NCBI GenBank assembly: GCA_004555855.1
Contig: SFJQ01000001.1
Location: forward strand, 62,001-126,000
From: [Eubacterium] saphenum
GTDB lineage: Bacteria > Bacillota > Clostridia > Oscillospirales > Ruminococcaceae
Length of the DNA stretch: 64,000 nt
Direction of reading: 5' to 3'
The notes under the pieces are model-generated. The model was given only the letters and a program-made list of their open reading frames with translations. It searched no databases and had not been told where the DNA came from. A program made the position numbers and the translations under genes. Position 1 is the stretch's first letter. Every line of letters starts with the position of its first letter. Shown one piece after another: positions 17,270 to 25,133 of the stretch.

Positions 17270-19279
17270 ATGGAAATAACTTACTTAAAAGGCGTTGGTC
17301 CAAAGCGCGCGGAACTTTACAAAAAGCTCGGAATTACAACCGCAGAGCAGCTCGTTCGGCTCTATCCGCGGGATTACATTGACTTCACAAACCCCTTGAA
17401 AATACGGGATTTGCCGCTCGGGGAGAGCTGCGCGTTTCGGGCGAGTGTTGTCCAAAAGCACGCGCCGTTCTCGCAGTACGCGAAAAAGGCGATTTACAAG
17501 GCGCTCCTCACGGACGGAGAGGGCGAAATCACCGCCGTTTTTTTCAACACGAAGTTTGCGTTTGAGAGGCTCGAATTATACAAAGAGTATATTTTTTACG
17601 GGAAAATCACGGGAGATTTGGTGCATCTTCAAGTTGGCACTCCCGCTTATCTTCCCGTTGACCAAACCGGTCTGCTGCCGAAATATCCCTTAACAGCGAG
17701 ACTTTCTCGGGATACCGTGAGCAAAAATATCGCCTCGGCACTGGAAATTGTGCAAATTGACGAACGGCTTCCGGAGAGCGTTGTAAAAAAATACTCTCTG
17801 TTAAGTGCAGCCGAAGCTGTCCGAAAAATCCACTTCCCGAAATCGCGCGATGAGTACAAATCGGCGCGAAAACGGCTGGTTTTTGAGGAGCTGCTCTCGC
17901 TGAAGCTCGGGCTGGCGCGGCTGAAAACGCGCGGAAAATCGCTCTCGGGCGCGGTTATGACCGAGGTTTCTCTGGAAGAATTTTACAAATCGCTGCCCTT
18001 TACCCCGACAAACGCGCAGCTTCGCGCAATCTCGGACTGCGTTTCCGATATGAAAAAACTGTTCCCGATGAACCGACTTGTTCAGGGCGATGTGGGCTCA
18101 GGAAAGACTTTGGTTGCCGCAGCAGCCGCGTTTTTTGCACAGCGAAACGGCTTTCAGACGACCGTGATGGCGCCGACTGAAGTCCTCGCCGCGCAGCACT
18201 ACAAAACGTTTCGCGGGTTTTTGGAGCCGCTTGGGGTTAGAGTCGGGCTGCTGTCGGGGGCGCTTTCGGCTGCCGAGAAAAAACGTGTTCGCGAGCAAGC
18301 CGCCGCCGGTGAAATCGATGTGCTTATCGGCACGCAGGCATTAATTCAGCGCAGCAGCGCTATGAAGCGGCTCGGGCTGGCGATTGTTGACGAGCAGCAC
18401 CGTTTTGGCGTGTATCAGCGCTCGGAACTCGCTGAAAAGGGCGCAAATCCGCACATTCTCGCGATGTCCGCGACGCCCATTCCGCGTACGCTCGCGCTCA
18501 TAATGTACGGCGACCTCGACGTTTCCGTCATCGGTGAAATGCCGCTCGGACGGCTTCCCGTCAAGACTTACGCGGTTGACAGCTCGTTTCGCAAGCGCGT
18601 CTACGCGTTCATCAAAAAGCACATCGCCGCGGGGCTGCAGGCGTTTATCGTCTGCCCGCTGGTTGAGGAGAACGAGGCGATGTCCGAGAAGCAGAGCGCC
18701 ATCAAGTACTACGAGCAGCTCACGCGCGGGGAGTTTGCGGGAGTGCCGACGGGGCTGCTGTACGGGCGAATGAAGCAGGCCGAGAAGGACGCGGTTATGC
18801 GGGATTTTCGCGAAAATCGGCTGAAGCTGCTGGTGTCAACAACGGTCATCGAGGTCGGGATTGACGTGCCGAATGCGGCGGTTATGCTTATTGAGAATGC
18901 CGAGCAATTCGGGCTGTCGCAGCTCCATCAGCTGCGCGGGCGGGTTGGCAGAGGCAGTGTGCAGAGCTACTGCGTGCTGATGAGCGACAGCAAGACGGAT
19001 TACGCGCGCGCCAGATTCAAGGCGATGTGCAGCACTAATAACGGATATGAAATTGCTGATGTGGATTTGAAGCTGCGAGGACCGGGAAACTTTTTCGGGA
19101 AGGAGCAGCACGGGCTGCCGCCGATGAAGGTTGCGGATTTAGCGGACGACGCGGAAGTTTTGGAGGAAGTTGAGGCGCTTGCGGGGGAGATTTTGGGTGA
19201 AGACCCGTTGCTGGCGCGACCCGAGAACAAGGGTTTGCGTGAAGCCGTGGACGAGCTTTTTGCAGCGGGAACGCTTTAA
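17270..19279 (+). CDS. recG: ATP-dependent DNA helicase RecG
   Basis: Branch-migration helicase that reverses stalled forks and resolves recombination intermediates. The wedge domain starts the protein (ITYLKGVGPKRAELYKKLGI). Helicase motifs follow: VQGDVGSGKT (Walker A), MAPTEVLAAQHY (Ia), IVDEQHRFG (DExH-type II), MSATPIPRTLAL (III), and QLRGRVGRG (VI). Length 669 is normal. The ATG at 17270 has only a weak GGAAA upstream; no better start precedes it. The 3-prime side runs into repeat copy C about 20 bases after the stop. Confidence 0.96.
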   Translation: MEITYLKGVGPKRAELYKKLGITTAEQLVRLYPRDYIDFTNPLKIRDLPLGESCAFRASVVQKHAPFSQYAKKAIYKALLTDGEGEITAVFFNTKFAFERLELYKEYIFYGKITGDLVHLQVGTPAYLPVDQTGLLPKYPLTARLSRDTVSKNIASALEIVQIDERLPESVVKKYSLLSAAEAVRKIHFPKSRDEYKSARKRLVFEELLSLKLGLARLKTRGKSLSGAVMTEVSLEEFYKSLPFTPTNAQLRAISDCVSDMKKLFPMNRLVQGDVGSGKTLVAAAAAFFAQRNGFQTTVMAPTEVLAAQHYKTFRGFLEPLGVRVGLLSGALSAAEKKRVREQAAAGEIDVLIGTQALIQRSSAMKRLGLAIVDEQHRFGVYQRSELAEKGANPHILAMSATPIPRTLALIMYGDLDVSVIGEMPLGRLPVKTYAVDSSFRKRVYAFIKKHIAAGLQAFIVCPLVEENEAMSEKQSAIKYYEQLTRGEFAGVPTGLLYGRMKQAEKDAVMRDFRENRLKLLVSTTVIEVGIDVPNAAVMLIENAEQFGLSQLHQLRGRVGRGSVQSYCVLMSDSKTDYARARFKAMCSTNNGYEIADVDLKLRGPGNFFGKEQHGLPPMKVADLADDAEVLEEVEALAGEILGEDPLLARPENKGLREAVDELFAAGTL

Positions 19280-19300
19280 CAGAGCGCGTAACCGTGCTCC

Positions 19301-19645
19301 GCGCAGCGAAAAAAGTCTTTTTGGAGTTCTAGTGAAACCTTCGGTTTCCTTAACCTTTTTCTTCAGAAAAAGGTTCTTTGCCGCCGGAGGCACTTGCGGC
19401 GAAGCCGCGCTACTGAAGGCGAAGCCGTCAAATCAAAAAACGGATTATCTCAAATCATAAGATTACAAACCGACTTGAAATACCGTTTGCAACCATTGCC
19501 AAATTTTTTCGCGAACGCGAAAAAATTCGCAAACCCTTTTTCAGCAACCTAACCTTAGCAGAGCGGGTGCAGCCACGCACGTCCCGTTTCAACGGGCGTG
19601 GCTGCACCCGCGCGATTTTTCGGGTTCGATGCCCGAAAAATCGCC
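19301..19645. repeat. Dispersed palindromic element, copy C (left arm and central hairpins)
   Basis: Begins about 20 bases after recG with GCGCAGCGAAAAAAGTC and repeats the left-arm blocks of copies B and D, including CCTTTTTCTTCAGAAAAAGG, GCCGCCGGAGGCACT, GATTACAAACCGACTT, CCATTGCCAAATTTTTTCGCG and GCAAACCC. The GC-rich hairpin (19564-19610) and the second hairpin (19612-19644) follow. The right arm is missing, so this copy is rearranged or truncated. Confidence 0.8.
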
Positions 19646-19726
19646 CGAGAGCAAGCAGAAAACTTTATTTCCCCCGCCAATCAAGCTCACAGCTCCACTC
19701 CGTAATCGTTCAAGTGAAAAGCTGAC

Positions 19727-19928
19727 TGCGTTTTTGGGAAACAAAGTTTCACAAAAACGCATCGATTTCGGCGGCTCGACGCCGGCGAAATCGACAAGAG
19801 CGCGCTTAAATTATAGTATGTTCTGAGCCGCAGTTTCAGCATAAATGCGGGTGCAGCCACGCCCGTCCCGTTTCAACGGGCGTGGCTGCACCCGCGCATT
19901 TTCGGCGGTTCGACGCCGCCGAAAATGC
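19727..19928. repeat. Hairpin cluster: variant central modules after copy C
   Basis: Three structures with no gene. A 15-bp-class hairpin at 19727-19761 (GCGTTTTTGGGAAAC against GTTTCACAAAAACGC). A hairpin at about 19762-19797 (TCGATTTCG ... CGAAATCGA, loop CTCGACG). A second copy of the GC-rich hairpin at 19848-19894, followed by GCATTTTCGGCGG-TTCGACG-CCGCCGAAAATGC at 19896-19928. The last stem differs in sequence from the equivalent stem at 19612 but pairs fully. The rest of 19646-20000 shows nothing coding. Confidence 0.7.
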
Positions 19929-20000
19929 CAAGGCTTCGCAGAAGCCCCAAATCTGTTCGCAAAGCCTGCCAAAAGTCCCCCGAAAGCCCGTCCTATCCAC

Positions 20001-20042
20001 AAAAAAAGCGCGCCGGCTTTTTCACCAGCGCGCGTTTTTTTT
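20001..20042 (-). terminator. Terminator after the thioredoxin-like gene
   Basis: GCGCGC-N14-GCGCGC hairpin flanked by A7 on the left and T8 on the right, so it can work in both directions. On the reverse strand it directly follows the thioredoxin-like stop. Confidence 0.75.
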
Positions 20043-20347
20043 CAAAGTTTCTTGATGTTCTCGGCAATGATGAGCTTGTGCGTGAACCCAACCAGCCGCT
20101 CCTTTATCTCCCCGCCCCTGATGAAAAGAAGCGTCGGGAGCGCGGTTACATCGTACTTTTCCGCGAGCGCAGGCTGCTCGGTGATGTCGCATTTCGCTAT
20201 CAGCACGTCCTCGCTCTCGGCGATTTCCAGAAGCCCCGCCTCGGTTTTCTTGCAGTGAACGCAGGTCGGCGAGTAAAACTCCAGCACAAGCGCCTTCTCC
20301 GTTCCCAAAACCTCTCCCAGATTCCCCGCTGTAAGTTGCGTCAGCAT
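20042..20347 (-). CDS. Thioredoxin-fold protein with CVHC active site
   Basis: Thioredoxin-like protein of 101 residues, cytoplasmic (no signal). The redox motif is C29-V-H-C32 in FYSPTCVHCKK; the cis-proline lies in VTALPTLLFI. The motif differs from the CGPC of canonical thioredoxin, suggesting a specialised partner. GGAGGT precedes the ATG at 20347; a TTG further upstream would overlap that site and is rejected. Its promoter is a perfect consensus with a CCTA-N9-TAGT box just downstream of the -10, so it probably belongs to the sulfur regulon that starts divergently at 20730. It could reduce sulfur intermediates or be a substrate of the nearby thioredoxin reductase (inference). Confidence 0.88.
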   Translation of the reverse strand: MLTQLTAGNLGEVLGTEKALVLEFYSPTCVHCKKTEAGLLEIAESEDVLIAKCDITEQPALAEKYDVTALPTLLFIRGGEIKERLVGFTHKLIIAENIKKL

Positions 20348-20373
20348 AGTTTTTACCTCCAAAGTCTGTTATT

Positions 20374-20390
20374 CCTATATACATAGTAGT
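20374..20390. promoter_or_regulatory. Rrf2-type box at the thioredoxin promoter
   Basis: CCTATATACATAGTAGT, matching 13 of 17 positions of the box at 32143. It lies 9 bases downstream of the -10, where a repressor would block transcription. Confidence 0.6.
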
Positions 20391-20399
20391 TTTATAGAC

Positions 20400-20428
20400 A
20401 TTATATCCCATTTCAAGTCATTTGTCAA
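20400..20428 (-). promoter_or_regulatory. Promoter of the thioredoxin-like gene
   Basis: Reverse strand: TTGACA at 20428-20423, a 17-base spacer, TATAAT at 20405-20400. Perfect consensus. Confidence 0.88.
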
Positions 20429-20462
20429 GTGTTTTCGGGAATTTTTTGCGATTTCAGCATAT

Positions 20463-20479
20463 CCTACTTAATCGATATG
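20463..20479. promoter_or_regulatory. Weak Rrf2-type box upstream of the ABC operon
   Basis: CCTACTTAATCGATATG keeps the left half-site CCTAC and spacing but the right half is degenerate. It lies 72 bases upstream of the ABC operon -35 box. Confidence 0.35.
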
Positions 20480-20550
20480 GTAAATATGTACACAAGCGAG
20501 GGGCAATTCTTGATAAATGTGTAAAAACTTCCAAATTTCCTAAAATGCTA

Positions 20551-20579
20551 TTGACAATCGACAAGAAAAATTGTATAAT
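20551..20579 (+). promoter_or_regulatory. Promoter of the ABC transporter-sulfotransferase operon
   Basis: TTGACA at 20551-20556, a 17-base spacer, TATAAT at 20574-20579: perfect consensus. It leaves a leader of about 145 bases before the ATPase gene, which holds a small ORF. Confidence 0.9.
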
Positions 20580-20585
20580 CATAAA

Positions 20586-20602
20586 CATACTAATCATATA
20601 GG
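20586..20602. promoter_or_regulatory. Rrf2-type box at the ABC operon start site
   Basis: CATACTAATCATATAGG, of the CNTA-N9-TAGG form, covering the expected transcription start. Confidence 0.5.
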
Positions 20603-20636
20603 TTATATATGAGAATTCAACAAAGGAATCTACATT

Positions 20637-20693
20637 ATGAAAAGCAAACGAATTTTCCGAATGCTCCGAATGTGTCCGAGCGGACGATGTTGA
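20637..20693 (+). CDS. Candidate 18-residue leader peptide with two cysteines
   Basis: Short ORF in the leader of the ABC operon: MKSKRIFRMLRMCPSGRC, then TGA. AAAGGA ends 9 bases before its ATG, better than the site of the downstream ATPase. It is basic and ends CPSGRC, with cysteine codons TGT at codons 13 and 18, the last being the final codon. Short cysteine-containing leader ORFs ahead of sulfur-assimilation genes are known in other bacteria as cysteine-sensing attenuators; the similarity here is of design, not demonstrated homology. A longer overlapping frame (ATG at 20609, 40 codons) has no good ribosome binding site. Confidence 0.5.
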   Translation: MKSKRIFRMLRMCPSGRC

Positions 20694-20729
20694 ACAGTAA
20701 ATTATTAATCAGGCAATGGAGTTATTAAT

Positions 20730-21797
20730 ATGTATATCGAATTAAAGAACATAAACAAGAACTTCGGCGATTTCAAAGCAAGCGACAACGTGAGCTTCGG
20801 TATCGAAAAAGGCAAGCTAATCGGTCTGCTTGGACCGAGCGGCAGCGGCAAAACCACAATTCTACGCATTCTCGCGGGGCTTGAGAAACAGGACAGCGGC
20901 GACATCTTCATCGATGGCAAAAACGTCAACGGCTTGCCCGTAAACGAGCGCGGCATCGGCTTCGTGTTCCAGAACTACGCGCTGTTCCCGTTCAAGACCG
21001 TGTTCGACAACATCGCTTACGGACTGCGCGTCCAAAAGCGCGACAAAGCGTTCATCAAAAACCGCGTTGCCGAGTTGCTCGAACTTGTCGGCTTGCCCGG
21101 TCTTGAAAAACGTTATCCCGACCAACTCAGCGGCGGTCAGCGGCAAAGAATTGCCCTCGCAAGAGCCCTCGCGCCCGAGCCTGAGCTGCTCCTTCTCGAC
21201 GAGCCGTTCGCGGCAATAGACGCAAAAGTCCGCAAGGAGCTTCGCGGTTGGCTTCGCGAAACCATCGACAAGGTTGGTATCACAAGCATTTTCGTAACCC
21301 ACGACCAAGATGAAGCAGTCGAGGTTGCCGATGAAATCATCATCACCAACAACGGAAAAGTCGAGCAAGTCGGCAATCCCGTCGAAATCTACCTTAACCC
21401 GAAAACCCCGTTCGTGGCGCAGTTTATCGGGCAGTCCGCGGTAATCGGAAACTACGGCTCGCTCAAGGGCTTCACGCAGTCCGAAAAATCAGACTCCGCC
21501 GTTATACGACCCGAGTTCATCGAAATCAACAAATTCGAGGACAACGGCTTTCACCAGTACGAAAGCTCGATGGAGGACGGCGTTGTCGAGGATATCCTGT
21601 TTCGCGGCAACGTTTTTGAGGTGCGCGTGAAGATTGCCGGACAGACGCTCACCGGCAGATACGACCTCAACGCTCCCCGTTTAAAACGCGGCGACAAGGT
21701 GAAGGTGCTGATAAAGAAGCTCTACACAATCAGCGGCAACGAAACCGCTATTCTTCTGAACAAAGGTCTTGACGCAAGCGACGTCTACTACATCTGA
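20730..21797 (+). CDS. ABC transporter ATPase, sulfate/sulfonate-type
   Basis: Energising subunit of an importer. The 355 residues contain Walker A GPSGSGKTT (about 35-43), Q-loop VFQNYALFPF, signature LSGGQRQRIALARAL, Walker B LLLLDEPFAAID and H-loop FVTHDQDEA. A C-terminal extension of about 110 residues (EDILFRGNVFEVRVKIAGQTLTG region) is TOBE-like, as in CysA/PotA-type ATPases. It is followed by a permease and a periplasmic-type binding lipoprotein. TGGAG lies upstream of the ATG. Substrate is inferred from the operon: sulfate esters or sulfonates. Confidence 0.9.
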   Translation: MYIELKNINKNFGDFKASDNVSFGIEKGKLIGLLGPSGSGKTTILRILAGLEKQDSGDIFIDGKNVNGLPVNERGIGFVFQNYALFPFKTVFDNIAYGLRVQKRDKAFIKNRVAELLELVGLPGLEKRYPDQLSGGQRQRIALARALAPEPELLLLDEPFAAIDAKVRKELRGWLRETIDKVGITSIFVTHDQDEAVEVADEIIITNNGKVEQVGNPVEIYLNPKTPFVAQFIGQSAVIGNYGSLKGFTQSEKSDSAVIRPEFIEINKFEDNGFHQYESSMEDGVVEDILFRGNVFEVRVKIAGQTLTGRYDLNAPRLKRGDKVKVLIKKLYTISGNETAILLNKGLDASDVYYI

Positions 21798-21807
21798 GGA
21801 GGAACTT

Positions 21808-22587
21808 ATGGACAACAAAAAAACAACTCCTCGCGGCGTTGCGCGGAGGATTTTGAAAAGCGGCGTTTTGTCGTGGATTATTATAATCGGTATCTGGTGG
21901 CTCGGCTCGCTCGCCTACGACGAGTACTTTCTCCCAAGCCCGCCCGAAACCGTTTCCAGTATGGGAACGCTTGTCGAAAACGGCGTTCTCTGGAAGGACA
22001 TTCTCGCGAGCTTCGGCAGAATTTTCAAGGGCTGGCTGCTGGCAATCGCTGTCGGCGTGCCGCTCGGACTGCTTGTCGGTAACTTCAAGCCCGTGCGCTG
22101 GCTTGTCGAGCCTATCCTGAACTTTTTCCGCTTTGTACCCGCGGTTGCCCTCACCACGCTTTTTCTGATGTGGTTTGGCGTGGGCGACCAATCGAAGGTT
22201 GCGCTGATTTTTTACGCGGCGTTTTTCCCGATTTTCGTCAACACGATTGCGGGAGTAGCCTCGGTTGACCGTTCGCTCACGGAAGCGGCTTCCTGCATGG
22301 GCGCAAAGAAAATCCGCGTGTTCTTCACGGTTGTCGTGCCGTCCGCAGTCGCCAACATCTTCACGGGCGTGCGGCTGGGACTTGGCTCATCGATAACCTG
22401 CGTTGTGGCTGCGGAAATGCTTGTCGGCAGCGACGGCTTGGGCTATCTCATCAACAGCTCAAAGCTCTACTACAAGACAAGCTGGGCGTTCGCGGGAATT
22501 GTCACTCTCGCGGTAATCGGCTTTGCGATGGACAGAATTTTGCTCATCATCGGCAAACACAAATTAAAGCACTTCGGTGTAAAGTAA
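21808..22587 (+). CDS. ABC transporter permease, SsuC/TauC type
   Basis: Inner-membrane permease of 259 residues with about six membrane segments, the first at about 18-36 (VLSWIIIIGIWWLGSLAY). The cytoplasmic EAA loop (LTEAASCMGAKKIRVFFTVV) couples to the ATPase. GAGGAGG before the ATG at 21808 decides the start; it lies 10 bases after the ATPase stop. The family imports nitrate, sulfonate or taurine-like anions. Operon position supports an organosulfur substrate. Confidence 0.92.
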   Translation: MDNKKTTPRGVARRILKSGVLSWIIIIGIWWLGSLAYDEYFLPSPPETVSSMGTLVENGVLWKDILASFGRIFKGWLLAIAVGVPLGLLVGNFKPVRWLVEPILNFFRFVPAVALTTLFLMWFGVGDQSKVALIFYAAFFPIFVNTIAGVASVDRSLTEAASCMGAKKIRVFFTVVVPSAVANIFTGVRLGLGSSITCVVAAEMLVGSDGLGYLINSSKLYYKTSWAFAGIVTLAVIGFAMDRILLIIGKHKLKHFGVK

Positions 22588-22605
22588 TGAAATGAGGTAA
22601 TTTTT

Positions 22606-23634
22606 ATGAAAATCAAAAATATAGTTTTATCGGCACTTCTGGCTTTTTCGACAGCAGCTCTTGCGGCTTGCTCAAACGGCGCTGCTCCCGCAGAAAACGG
22701 CGATGTGAAAACGCTTCGCGTGGCGATTATGACGGGACAGCCCGACCAGTACGCCGACTATATCGGCACGGAACAGGGCATTTTCAAGAAGTACGGAATC
22801 GAGCTTCAGACAACCGAGTTCGTTGCGGGTATCAATACTGTTGACTCTATCGTCACCGGTACCGCAGACACGGGCGTTCTCGCGGATTTCGCGGCGGCAA
22901 ACCGCTTCGGAAACACGCTTCACGCGACAAATCTTGTGGTTTTCTCCGACCTTTCTTCGGGTACTTCAAACAACGGCGGACTGTATGTTGCGCCGGAATT
23001 TGAAAACAATCTTCAGGGGCTGAATGACAGCAAGGGCTGGATTACGCACATCGGCACGGTTGCCGAGTACTACAACTGGCAGGCGCAGAAATATCTCGGA
23101 CTTGATATCGAAAAGCAGAAGATTGTCCAGACCGACTCGAATATGACATCTCTTGCTCTTGCGAAAAACAACGAGGCTTCGGCGGTTGTTGCCACAGGCG
23201 CACAGGGAAAGCGTTTCGAGGAGCAGGGCTGGAAGTTTGTCGCTACGCCGCAGGAAATAGGAATTGACGTAAACGCTTATCTTATCACCACAAAAGAGTT
23301 CGCCGAGAAAAACACCGATTTGCTCGCGAATTATCTGAAAGCGCTTGACGAGAGCGTAAATTATATCAACGCTCATCTTGACGAATCCGCCGAGAAAATT
23401 GCCGCAAAATTCGGTATAGACGCGCAGGATTTCAAGGACAACTGGACGCAGCTCACCATCAAATTCGGACTTTCCGAGGAATCTGCCTCTCACCTCTCGG
23501 GCGTAAAGGACTGGGCTTTTGCAAACGGCAAGTTCCCCGAGGACTACAACATCAGACAGTTCTACCACACCAAAGCTGCAAAGGCTGCCTTCCCCGACAA
23601 CGTGACGGTTGACCTTTCTTCGGTGAATAGTTAA
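22606..23634 (+). CDS. ABC transporter substrate-binding lipoprotein, SsuA/NMT1-like
   Basis: Solute receptor of 342 residues. The signal peptide ends in lipobox AALAAC (Cys about 21). The mature protein has an SsuA-like fold: LRVAIMTGQPDQYADYIGTEQG, FKKYGIELQTTEFVAG, then TADTGVLADFAAANRF. GAGGTAA precedes the ATG. It is the third gene of the operon, 18 bases after the permease and 11 bases before the sulfotransferase. The substrate is likely an organosulfonate or sulfate ester given its neighbours, but pocket residues cannot be judged by eye. Confidence 0.9.
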   Translation: MKIKNIVLSALLAFSTAALAACSNGAAPAENGDVKTLRVAIMTGQPDQYADYIGTEQGIFKKYGIELQTTEFVAGINTVDSIVTGTADTGVLADFAAANRFGNTLHATNLVVFSDLSSGTSNNGGLYVAPEFENNLQGLNDSKGWITHIGTVAEYYNWQAQKYLGLDIEKQKIVQTDSNMTSLALAKNNEASAVVATGAQGKRFEEQGWKFVATPQEIGIDVNAYLITTKEFAEKNTDLLANYLKALDESVNYINAHLDESAEKIAAKFGIDAQDFKDNWTQLTIKFGLSEESASHLSGVKDWAFANGKFPEDYNIRQFYHTKAAKAAFPDNVTVDLSSVNS

Positions 23635-23645
23635 GGAGGTAAAAT

Positions 23646-25133
23646 ATGGGTTATCCAACAATTTTCCCCACGGGAACTTTGCGTTACAATAAAGAAAAAG
23701 CATACAGCGGCTACACGGTTTTTCCGTCCGCGAAGGGCGCGCTGCTTATCGATATGAGAGGAAACGAGGTCAAACTTTGGGCAGGACTCGGAGGTTTCCC
23801 GAACAAGATTCTTCCGGGCGGCTACGTTATGGGAACAACCGCCGCGCGTACCGGCAAAATCGCTTATCAGGATCAGGTGGATTTGGTTCAGGTGGACTGG
23901 GACGGACATATTGTGTGGAAATTCGACAAAACGGAGCTTGTTGCCGACGACCCCGAAAATCCCGTTTATATGGCTCGTCAGCACCACGATTTTCAGCGCG
24001 AGGGTTCGACTGTGGGCTACTATTACCCGAACGGCGAGCCGAAAACCGCGAGCGGAAACACGCTCATTCTCACGCACGAAAATCTCTACAATCACAACAT
24101 CTCTGACAAGCGGCTGATTGACGACAAGATAATCGAGGTTGACTGGGAGGGGAACATACTTTGGAGCTGGCGCGCAAGCGACCATTTCGATGAGCTCGGC
24201 TTTGACGAGGCAGCGAAGAACGTGCTGTTCAGGAACCCCGGTCTGCACGGTGAAGCGGGCGGCGACTGGATGCACATCAACAACTTCGCGACGCTCGGCG
24301 AGAACAAGTGGTATGACGCGGGAGATACGCGCTTTCACCCCGACAACATCATCTTTGACGCGAGAAACTCGAACATTCTGGCGATTATCGAGAAAAGCAC
24401 GGGTAAGATTGTGTGGCGCTTGGGACCCGATTTCAACGAGAACGAGGCTACAAGAAAACTCGGCTGGATTATCGGTCAGCACCACCTGCACATGATACCG
24501 AAAGGATTGCCGGGAGAGGGAGATTTGCTTGTTTTCGACAACGGCGGCGAGGGCGGATACGGTGTGCCGAACCCGACTTCTCCCACGGGCAACAACAACG
24601 CGCACCGCGATTATTCGAGGGTTTTGCAGTTTAATCCGGTAACGCTGGAAATCACTTGGCAGTACACGCCGCTTGAACACGGCTGCTTCCTGTTCACGGA
24701 CGCGTCGAAGTTTTACAGCTCGTATATAAGCTCAGCGCAGCGCTTGCCGAACGGAAACACGCTGATTACCGAGGGCAGCGACGGACATTTGCTTGAGGTG
24801 ACGCCGGAGCATGAGATTGTGTGGGAGTACATAAATCCGTACTTCAACAATATGTTCGGGAAGTTCACGAACAATATGATTTATCGTGCGTATCGTGTTC
24901 CGTACGAGTGGATTCCGCAGCTTGCGAAGCCTGATGAGGAAAGTATCGAGACGATTGATGTGGCGACGTTCAGAGTGCCGGGAGCGCCTGTTGGAGCGGG
25001 CAAGGGCGAGATAACCACGGTTGATGGGGTTGACCCGAATGCAAGGACGATTACGGGAATGGCGAGCAAGAAGGACGATGACGAGCGGTTGGATTTTTGC
25101 GTGGCGTCGATTAAGAAGAACGAGATTAAGTAA
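23646..25133 (+). CDS. Aryl-sulfate sulfotransferase (arylsulfotransferase family), without signal peptide
   Basis: 495-residue member of the PAPS-independent arylsulfotransferase family, which moves sulfuryl groups from one phenolic sulfate to another acceptor through a catalytic histidine. Beta-propeller-like repeats are visible as recurrent V-DWDGHIVWKF, EVDWEGNILWSW, KIVWRLGP, EITWQY and EIVWEY blades. Conserved histidine patches are ARQHHDFQREG, GGDWMHINNF and IGQHHLHMIP. The N-terminus MGYPTIFPTGTLRYN has no signal peptide, unlike E. coli-type AssT, so it is probably cytoplasmic and acts on imported sulfate esters. AAGGAGGT precedes the ATG. Last gene of the operon; repeat copy D begins at its stop codon. 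Confidence 0.88.
   Translation: MGYPTIFPTGTLRYNKEKAYSGYTVFPSAKGALLIDMRGNEVKLWAGLGGFPNKILPGGYVMGTTAARTGKIAYQDQVDLVQVDWDGHIVWKFDKTELVADDPENPVYMARQHHDFQREGSTVGYYYPNGEPKTASGNTLILTHENLYNHNISDKRLIDDKIIEVDWEGNILWSWRASDHFDELGFDEAAKNVLFRNPGLHGEAGGDWMHINNFATLGENKWYDAGDTRFHPDNIIFDARNSNILAIIEKSTGKIVWRLGPDFNENEATRKLGWIIGQHHLHMIPKGLPGEGDLLVFDNGGEGGYGVPNPTSPTGNNNAHRDYSRVLQFNPVTLEITWQYTPLEHGCFLFTDASKFYSSYISSAQRLPNGNTLITEGSDGHLLEVTPEHEIVWEYINPYFNNMFGKFTNNMIYRAYRVPYEWIPQLAKPDEESIETIDVATFRVPGAPVGAGKGEITTVDGVDPNARTITGMASKKDDDERLDFCVASIKKNEIK

Noticed and set aside
9236..19928. tRNA genes suggested by GGGTTCGATGCCC-type sequences
   Set aside because: Only the T-arm-like hairpin is present; no acceptor, D or anticodon arms fit around it.
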